NCBI GenBank assembly: GCA_025175895.1
Contig: CM046006.1
Location: 62,020,288 to 62,084,287 of the forward strand
DNA from: Wurfbainia villosa
Taxonomy: Eukaryota > Streptophyta > Magnoliopsida > Zingiberales > Zingiberaceae
Reading direction: 5' to 3'
DNA: 64,000 nucleotides
The notes under the pieces are model-generated. The model worked only from the letters and a program-made list of their open reading frames with translations, did not search any database and was not told the DNA's origin. Within the stretch, counting starts at the first letter, position 1. The number at the start of each line of letters is the position of its first letter. A program made the position numbers and the translations under genes. This document shows positions 57,445-64,000 of the stretch, one piece after another.

Positions 57445-58850
57445 TGATGCACATGAACGTGACCTCAAATCTCGCGATGGAGGCCGTTGAGGACTCAAAG
57501 TGCGCGCTCGCGCTCAATGCCCGCAAGTGCACGGATGTCGTCAAGTAATAAAAGATTATCGATCCCACAGGGACTGGGATTCGAATACTGATATGTTCAG
57601 TGGTTGAAATTGTTCGGAAGTAAAATCTAAAAGGTTTCAATTGCCAGGGTTGTCGGTGGACTAAACTCTAATACGATATCACACGGAGGAATAAAGGAGC
57701 GTGCCGAGATCTTTAAAAAGGAATTCTAGGACTTCGGTTTTGCTTGTGTGTCGTAAAACATGCTGTCAACTGGGCGTTGTCTAAACGTCTAGCTATGGTA
57801 TTGTGGAAGGGACATCATACACTCTCCCGATGAGCCACCGCATTTACTGGGAGCTATCTCTGCCTTACAAGGATGGTATAGACAGTACGAGGATGCCAAA
57901 TCAATCCCTGTGACGAACCGTTTTTGGTTCCATCGCATCCTTCTACCCACGGCTACAGGAGATCAGGTTTACCCCTAGGTTCCTTGTATAAAATCCCCTA
58001 AATCTTAGATACGAGAGCTGTCACCCCTCATATCGCCTAAGCACAGCAGATAGAAAACCAAATACGCATAGATATGGATATAAACAATTTCCAATTACAA
58101 ATTCAAACTCAAAAATAGAATTTAATTTGAACCAACATGTCATGCGCACACAAGCTACTCCCTAATCCTAGAATCGAAGAAACTACTCCATATATAAAAG
58201 AGGAGAATCACAAGGCATGTACATGTTGGAATATATCAGAAATAAAATGCAAGAACAAGAAATTACATTGCCTATGTGTCCTTCTCTCCGGCGTTGAAGT
58301 GCAGAACGTGGACCTCCGGCGGCGTTCTTCCTCCCCGTTGTGAGTTCCCAAAGCTTTTTAGAGCTTCGATGTGTCGTCCCAATCGTTGTGCCTCCCCCCT
58401 AGGGTTTGGGAGCCCTAGGGCAGCTCCCTCGTGTGGTTTGGGGTGGAGCTTCCTTTATATAGACATCATGTCGGATCACTGTGAAACCTAGAAAATAATC
58501 GACTCGCGTCGGAATCGCACTGTGCCACACGACCATGTGTTTCCACACGGCCAGGCCGTGTGTGACGCTGGGGTGACCGATTTCGCCCCTTGGACACGGC
58601 CGTGTGTAGCCACACGCCCTAGCCGTGTCCCCTTCTGTGTCTAGCTGCAAAATGCCCTTCTTTTGCTCCGAAAGTGCACCTTTTTACCACGAAATGCTAT
58701 CCTACACACAAAAGTACAAAGAGCAGGTATCCGAACCAGAAAATAGGAAATGCATGCAAAACAAAGTGACATATGCATGAAACTAATATAAAATGTAATG
58801 AGATGTAAGAAAAAACTACTCCTAAAACTCTATATATTTTGCTCACATCA
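57445..58850 (-). repeat. T1 3' LTR (1406 bp)
   Basis: Near-identical to 62118-63528. Region 58525-58630 is dense in CACACGGCCGTGTG-type palindromes. ATG-bearing small frames on both strands are not conserved in a way that suggests genes. Confidence 0.95.
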
Positions 58851-58890
58851 CTTCCCCCAGAGTTAAATCTTTGCTTGTCCTCAAGAAAAC
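58851..58890 (-). promoter_or_regulatory. T1 polypurine tract
   Basis: Plus strand CTTCCCCCAGAGTTAAATC, then TTGCTTGTCCTCAAG. On the sense strand this is the TTGAGGACAAGCAA motif followed by a G-rich tract at the LTR, the usual Tat/Athila arrangement. Confidence 0.85.
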
Positions 58891-59273
58891 CTTAGTGTCA
58901 TGAAATTTTAAAAGGATATTGTTCCATACTTAGCATGTTAACTAAATTTATCAAGTGGTATTTTCAATCAAAGCAAAATAAATATATTCTAGAAATTCAC
59001 TAAATTAGCTCCTTGTGCTCGTGCTAAGCGAATCATTCTTAGGGGATACTCGTTCCATGGTGAGTTAAGTCGTCATCCTATAGCTTTCCTAAGGTCTCCG
59101 GCTCTTAGGCACTTACCTTCCCAAAGCGAGGGACGTTCCCTAGATCTAGCACAAAGTCTCAAAGGTGTGCTCGGTATAGAGAGAAATTGGTAGGTATTTC
59201 CCCAGTAACCTAACTCGGTCTCAAATGGGCACCTAGCCATTTCCATCCACGACAACTATTTTTTTTATCCCTC

Positions 59274-59311
<38 letters not shown>

Positions 59312-60008
59312 TTCTTTTCTTTTTCATTTCTTTTCCTCTCTCTATTTTATTCTCTTTTCTTTTCCTTTCTCTCTTTTATTTTATTTTTTCAGCTCACTGG
59401 GATTTTGATTTTTCCGAATGGGCTTACACAATCCGAGCATCTCCAGTAACTAAAATGCTAGTCTTAGGGTCACCTATGGATTCCAAAGTACTAAACTACT
59501 GAGATGAATCATAACTAGGTATGTACTAGACTCTCCCTTTCAGAATGTTCAACATGTGTAGGTGTAAAAATAGAAGCTAACCAGTGTAAGTCTAGAATAT
59601 CCATTCAAAGCCAACAAAATGAAATACCACGAGGTAAATGAAGTTATACTACTCATGAAAACAACTCATGAAGAAAACTCTAAAAATACTACTGAGACAG
59701 CTTTACAGATAACAAAAACTAAGTGTTGAAAGAAACTCAACCACCTATGCACGAATAAATGAATGCCAACAATGATGCAAATATCAGGAAAAAAACTACT
59801 GCTAGAAACAAAATAAAATTTGGGGTCCCCCCCAGACTTAAATGAAAGTATACCTCTAGTATGGTGGATGAGGTGGAAAGTCTTGAAGCCTCGGCATCTT
59901 GAGATCCTGGGAGAACCCGCTGCTGAGTCGCTAATGCCACATGTACATGTGGTCAATCTGAGAGCTGGTGGATGCAATGGCTGCTCGATGCTCCTCCTCC
60001 CAGGCCCA
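58891..60008 (-). other. T1 3' noncoding region
   Basis: About 1.1 kb without a supported gene. It contains a CT microsatellite (59279-59308) in a long pyrimidine-rich stretch to about 59390. Small frames on both strands near 59666-60025 have no recognisable features. Confidence 0.6.
59279..59308. repeat. CT microsatellite
   Basis: (CT)n of about 30 bp followed by a TTTC/TTTT-rich tract. Confidence 0.95.
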
Positions 60009-60341
60009 CTATGCCTGCTGGGCATGAATATGATGTCGCATATCCTGGAGGTAGGTGGCCTCCTCCTCCTGAAAGTAAATACGGGCCTCGTCGTAGAAGT
60101 CCTCGGCCCACTGGAAGTGCTCCCGTAAACCTATAAACTCTGCCTGCGTATAGGAGCTATGATCATCCCATCGCTGCCCCTGCGTCTGCTGCTCAGCGTA
60201 TATGTCATCGAGGCACGATCGGAACTCTGAGAAATCATAGGCAGAAGTACCTGCATCTTGCTCAAAAGTAGGAAAAGAAAACGGTGCAGGTGTAGGCTCT
60301 TCACATGGACTAGGGGGCGTGATACGGCCGTGTGAAATCAC
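60009..60341 (-). CDS. Small T1 frame of unknown function
   Basis: 110 codons, minus strand. The protein is acidic and hydrophilic, rich in Glu, Gln and aromatic residues, with repeated FxEE-type stretches (YFQEEEATYLQDMRHHIHAQ). No domain is recognisable. Its position, after the gag-like frames and before the purine tract, fits the small 3' frames seen in some Tat/Athila elements. The 53-bp repeat 60322-60466 overlaps its start, so the frame may be partly incidental. Confidence 0.35.
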   Translation of the reverse strand: MISHGRITPPSPCEEPTPAPFSFPTFEQDAGTSAYDFSEFRSCLDDIYAEQQTQGQRWDDHSSYTQAEFIGLREHFQWAEDFYDEARIYFQEEEATYLQDMRHHIHAQQA

Positions 60342-60466
60342 AAGGCCTAACCGTGTGCGCCTCTGGAAGTCAGGGCACGGCCATGTGAAAATACACTACC
60401 TGACCATGTACGACTCTGGAAGTCAGAGCACGGCTGTGTGAAAACACACGGCCTGACCATGCGCCC
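60322..60466. repeat. 53-bp tandem repeat with ACGGCCGTGT palindromes
   Basis: Units start at about 60324, 60377 and 60430 (exact 53-bp spacing), each with CACGGCCRTGTGAAA and CTCTGGAAGTCAG. The palindromes match those in the T1 LTRs. Confidence 0.85.
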
Positions 60467-60713
60467 TTTGTTTCTTTTCTCGTGGTGCACAATGGTTTGA
60501 TTTCTCTAACTCACTTCACCGCATAAACTTAAAATGACTTTTGTTTTTACCTAGCAAGTTCTTTCCTTACCTACAAATGCAAAATACCATAAATCAAAGT
60601 TCGAATTACAAAAAAATTGAATTCAATAAAAAGAAATCATAAAAACTAAACTTGGGTTGCCTCCCAAGAAGCGCTTTGTTTAAGGTCTTTTAGCTTGACC
60701 ATACCCCTACGTT
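60467..60713 (-). other. T1 AT-rich spacer
   Basis: About 250 bp between the two frames. AT-rich, no feature seen. Confidence 0.6.
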
Positions 60714-61421
60714 TCATTTGATGTGTTTGAATCTTGCTCGTGGGGGAGCAAGATATTTGCTCACTTTATGCCTCTTGCCTGGTGGTCCTCCATCGCTATA
60801 TCCCTTAAATCTTGCTCGTGGAGGGGCCAGATACTTTCTCACCTTTCGCTTCTTGTCTTTTGGTCCTCCATTACTATATCTTTTAAATCTTCCTCGTGGA
60901 GGGGCAAGATACTTGGGCACTGCTTTCCTTGACTCGAGGTTTAACATGCTTAGTCTCAACAAATCATCAATAGTTTGATCATTATATTCTAAATGTTGTA
61001 AATAATTTAACTCACCATAGACATCCTCACCAAAAGATTGATTAGTAGATTCTACTATGTTGAATGAAATTTTATCATTATCAATCACCAAAAGGGTTTT
61101 GTTACTAGTAACTAAAGTTTCAGTGAGGGTTAAGGTAGGCTCTTTTAGATCCTTGAGGTTACGAGGTGTTTTGATTGAAGCAATGCACTCCTCGATTAAA
61201 GTATCAATTAAATAATCCTCAAGTTCTTCTTCAAGTGGTGATTGAATGGATTGCCCTTCTTTACTTCCTATGTCATCTACATCTTTCTCATCCATTCGTT
61301 CAAAGTGAGTCTCTCCCATATTAGGTGTATTCCAGTCATCGAAGGCACCTTCTAGTCGTTTGGTTTCTTCCGCGAATTGTAGACTATGCTCCTTGCATTC
61401 CCTAGTAGAATTGTCTAGCAA
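60714..61421 (-). CDS. T1 gag-like protein with a triplicated C-terminal motif
   Basis: 235 codons, minus strand. The N-terminal two thirds are acidic (EELEDYLIDTLIEECIASI) without a recognisable fold. The C-terminus has three copies of a 26-residue basic unit starting KYLAPPRGRF or KYLAPPRARF, encoded by a 78-bp repeat (60733, 60811, 60889). The basic repeats could bind nucleic acid, which is inference. The frame is likely a piece of a longer Tat/Athila gag region that begins upstream in another frame, so the true start is unknown. Confidence 0.6.
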   Translation of the reverse strand: MLDNSTRECKEHSLQFAEETKRLEGAFDDWNTPNMGETHFERMDEKDVDDIGSKEGQSIQSPLEEELEDYLIDTLIEECIASIKTPRNLKDLKEPTLTLTETLVTSNKTLLVIDNDKISFNIVESTNQSFGEDVYGELNYLQHLEYNDQTIDDLLRLSMLNLESRKAVPKYLAPPRGRFKRYSNGGPKDKKRKVRKYLAPPRARFKGYSDGGPPGKRHKVSKYLAPPRARFKHIK

Positions 61422-61573
61422 GGCTTCTAAGTGGGGACTTGATTCTGGATAAAATTCGCGTGGTGATTCATAGCTCTCATTCTCACTTGGGAAACAATAT
61501 TGAGTCTTTGTCTGCGAATGTCGTCATCGAAATTCATCGTTCACCACTTGTTCTGTTCGAATGAAATCTTCCA

Positions 61574-61825
61574 TCATCTGCTCAAGTCGGGATTTACGCG
61601 GCAATATTGAGGGTTTAAGTACCAAGGGTCATAACTATATGAATAGAAATCATCTTGTAGCCACTGGTTGTAATTGTAGGTGACATCTTCTTGTTTAAAT
61701 TGTGAAGGTTCGAATATATCCGGACAATCATTAATGGTATGCCATGTTTCACCATAATGTTCACAATAAATGTTACCAAAACTTACACCATTCAATTGGC
61801 CATAATCATGAGTAAAAGCATGCAT
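61574..61825 (-). pseudogene. T1 gag fragment with zinc-knuckle remnant
   Basis: 83-codon minus-strand piece with YCEHYGETWHTINDCPDIFE, a CCHC-like knuckle in which the second Cys is Tyr. Followed by an aromatic stretch (DPWYLNPQY). Probably continuous with the frame at 61421 before small indels. Confidence 0.6.
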
Positions 61826-62117
61826 CGTTATACACAGAAAATTATAGGTAAGGAAAGGAATAGCAGTGAGTTGGCAAGAGTCTCCTTTTTTCTTTTTTTT
61901 TCCTTTTTTCTATTAAAATAGAGCACTACTAAAAACTGAAAGAAAGAAAGATGTAATTAATTCAAACTGCAAATTGAATAGCAAAAATCTAAAATGAAAT
62001 AAAACTAAAATAATATAAAATAAAACAAGAAAATAAATCTAGCCTAAGTCCGATCCAATTATCCACTTCTCGATTCAATATCGAATCGATCAGTCCCCGA
62101 CAACGATGGCAAAAACT
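61826..62117 (-). other. T1 leader and primer-binding site
   Basis: About 290 bp, A-rich, no coding. The primer site is at about 62094-62111: plus strand TCCCCGACAACGATGGC, a mutated form of the complement of TGGCGCCGTTGCCGGGGA, with the usual short A-run before the LTR. Confidence 0.75.
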
Positions 62118-63528
62118 TGATGCACGCGAACGCGACCTCAAATCTCGCAACGGAGGTCGTCGAGGACTCGAAGTGTGCGCTCGCGCTCAACGCCCGCAAG
62201 TGCACGGATGTCGTCAAGTAATAAAAGATTATCGATCCCACAGGAACTTGGATTCCAATACTGATATGTTCAGTGGTTGAAATTGTTCGAAAGTAAAATC
62301 TAAAATATTTCGATTGCGAGGGTTATTGGTGGACTAAACTCTAATACGGTGTCACACGAAGGAAGAAAGGAGCGTGTCGAGATCTTTCAAAAGGGATTCT
62401 AGGACTTCGGTTTCGCTTGTGTGTCGTAAAACATGCTGTCAACTAGGCATTGTCTAAACGTCTAGCTATGGTTTTGTGGAAGGGACATTATACACTCTCC
62501 CGATGAGCCACCGCATCTACCGGGAGCTATCTCTGCCTTACAAGGACGGGATAGATGGTACGAGGATGCCAAATCAATCCCTGCGACGAACTGTTTCTGA
62601 TTCCATAGCATCCTTCTACCCACAGTTACAGGAGATCTAGTTTACCCCTAGGTTCCTTGTATAAAATCCCCTAAATCATAGATACGAGGGCTGTCACCCC
62701 TCGTATCGCCTAAGCACAGCAGGTAGAAAACCAAATACGCATAGATATGGGTATAAACAATTTCCAATTGCAAATTCAAACTCAAAAATAGAATTTAATT
62801 TGAACCAACATGTCATGCGCACATAAGCTACTCCCTAATCCTAGAATCGAAGGAACTACTCTATATATAAAATAGGAGAATCACAAGGCATGTACATGTT
62901 CGAATATATCAGAAATAAAATGCAAGAACAAGAAATTACAATGCCTATGTGTCCTTCTCTCCGGCGTTGAAGTGTAGAACGTGGACCTCCGGCGGCGTTC
63001 TTCCTCCCCGTTGCGAGTTCCTGAAGCTTTTTAGGTCTTCCGTGTGTCGTCCCAGCCGTCGTGCCTCCCCCTAGGGTTTGGGAGCCCTAGGGTGGCTCCC
63101 TCGTGATACCTGGGGTTTGGGACAGAGCTTTCTTTATATATACATCATGTCGGATCGCTGCGAAATCTAGAAAATAACCGACTCGCATCGGAATCGTGTA
63201 GTGCCACACGGTCGTGTGTTTCCACACGGCTAGACCGTGTGTGGCACTGGGGTGGCCGATTTTGCCCCTTGGACACGGTCGTTGGTAGCCACACGCCCTA
63301 GCCGTGTCCCCTTCTATGTCTAGCTGCAAAATGCCCCTCTTTTGCTCCGAAAGTACGCCTTTTCCCATGAAATGCTATCCTGCACACAAAAGTATAAAGA
63401 ACAGGTCTCCGAACTAGAAAATAGGAAATGCATACAAAAAAAAGTGACATATGCATGAAACTAACATAAAATGTAATGAGATGTGAGCGAAAACTACTCT
63501 TAAAACCCTATATGTTTTGCTCACATCA
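62118..63528 (-). repeat. T1 5' LTR (1411 bp)
   Basis: Sister of 57445-58850 with scattered substitutions, many of them C/T or G/A. Palindromes around 63203-63310. Confidence 0.95.
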
Positions 63529-63533
63529 ACACT

Positions 63534-64000
63534 CAAAGCATACAATATGATTTTTATTTTTAATTTGCATGTTTGAGTTACCTAGGTTGATGGTAGGAGC
63601 TGGAGTTGGTTCATCATCCCTTCCAAAGGTTGAAGCTTCTTCTTGCTCTTCCTCCGGTGTGGAAGGTCTCTCCTCCCCCTTAATCCTAAAAGTGGAGGCT
63701 TCCTCCAATTCTTCCGCCTCTTCTTCTTCCTCGGATGTCGAACACCTCTCGACCTCCGAATCCTAACTCTTTTGAAAGGATGAGGTTGCTTCTTTGGTCT
63801 CCTTGTCCAGTTGATCCAAAGATGGATCTTCATCCTTTGATTCATCCTTATTGTCTTGGATCGATTGAGGCTTTTCATGAAATCTTACCAACTTGCTCCA
63901 TAGCTCCTTGGCATCCATGTAATCCCTTAGTTTGAACAAAATATCATTATGTATCAAATTTTCTAAAAAATTTGTTACCTTAACCTCGGTCTTGAATTTT
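63534..64000 (-). pseudogene. S5 gag, N-terminal part, cut by the window end
   Basis: Continues the gag across T1. Reading down from 64000: first half of UBN2 with FKLRDYMDAKELWSKLVRFH, then the acidic linker (EEASTFRIKGEERPS) and the first half of the zinc knuckle, HIVCFEC, at the T1 edge. As in S2, the second half of UBN2 is absent. The start codon lies beyond base 64000. Confidence 0.85.

Larger units (their letters stand above)
57445..63528 (-). mobile_element. T1: non-autonomous Tat/Athila-like Ty3/Gypsy element
   Basis: 6084 bp, LTRs 57445-58850 and 62118-63528 (TGATGCAC...CACATCA), perfect duplication ACACT (57440-57444 and 63529-63533). The primer region resembles TGGCGCCGTTGCCGGGGA, which is typical of Tat/Athila elements. 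The purine tract follows a TTGAGGACAAGCAA motif, also typical of them. Only gag-like fragments and a small 3' frame are present. No RT or integrase is seen, so it needs outside enzymes. Confidence 0.92.
45357..64000 (-). mobile_element. S5: gag-bearing Sirevirus, split by A2 and T1, runs off the window
   Basis: Own sequence is 45357-47322, 56659-57439 and 63534-64000. It is colinear with S2: LTR end, polypurine tract, tail with hairpin, then gag read on the minus strand. Between the tail and gag there is no pol, so it looks like a gag-only element of the S2 type. The 5' LTR lies right of the window. It is the oldest layer on this side because S4, A2 and T1 are all inserted in it. Confidence 0.88.

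Noticed and set aside
58137..58650. Frames on both strands in the T1 LTRs
   Set aside because: Noncoding LTR sequence; frames overlap and carry no domain.

Overview
This window is plant nuclear DNA made almost entirely of nested LTR retrotransposons. I see no host protein gene, rRNA or tRNA gene. The signs of a plant are primer-binding sites matching initiator tRNA-Met (TGGTATCAGAGC), Sirevirus-type Copia elements, a Tekay/Del-like Ty3/Gypsy element with a 3.4 kb LTR, and a Tat/Athila-like element. The mix suggests a large, repeat-rich angiosperm, probably a monocot. The species cannot be fixed from the sequence (a Zingiberales-type plant is only a guess).

I name ten elements. On the left, an old minus-strand Gypsy element Gy (body 5401-8946, then 22937-26789 with its 5' LTR) received two insertions. 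A1, a minus-strand Copia element (1-5400, cut by the window edge), entered its integrase. S1, a Sirevirus (8947-22936, target duplication TCACA), entered its 5' part. S1 was itself split by C1, a plus-strand Copia element (11041-19881, target duplication TTAGC). Next comes an unclassified LTR-like stretch X (26790-28199).

On the right, a minus-strand Sirevirus S5 (45357-64000, running off the window) is the oldest layer. S4 (28200-45356, partial) sits in its LTR. S2 (29965-44310, duplication TTTTC) sits in the LTR of S4. S3 (35204-43480, duplication CATGG) sits in the LTR of S2. Two more elements cut the S5 gag: A2 (47328-56653, duplication ATAGT, same family as A1) and T1 (57445-63528, duplication ACACT, Tat/Athila-like). 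Every complete element is bounded by TG...CA-type ends and a 5-bp duplication that I could read on both sides.

How they could work together: S3 is the only nearly complete Sirevirus, with gag, protease, integrase, reverse transcriptase and RNase H, though now with three lesions. S1 and S2 are whole elements that carry a gag gene and no pol, and S5 looks the same. They would depend on an S3-like partner for enzymes. The Sireviruses share structures that coding sequence does not explain: repeated internal polypurine tracts, a 3' hairpin with stem CATCTCAC/GTGAGATG, an internal copy of the LTR end, a G-run motif at the LTR end, and clusters of the palindrome CAGTCGACTG. A separate block of about 75 nt, closed by a covarying stem, is shared by S1 and C1. 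Many differences between sister LTRs are short losses at CAG/CTG/TCGA sites, so assembly or basecalling error is a real possibility at those places.
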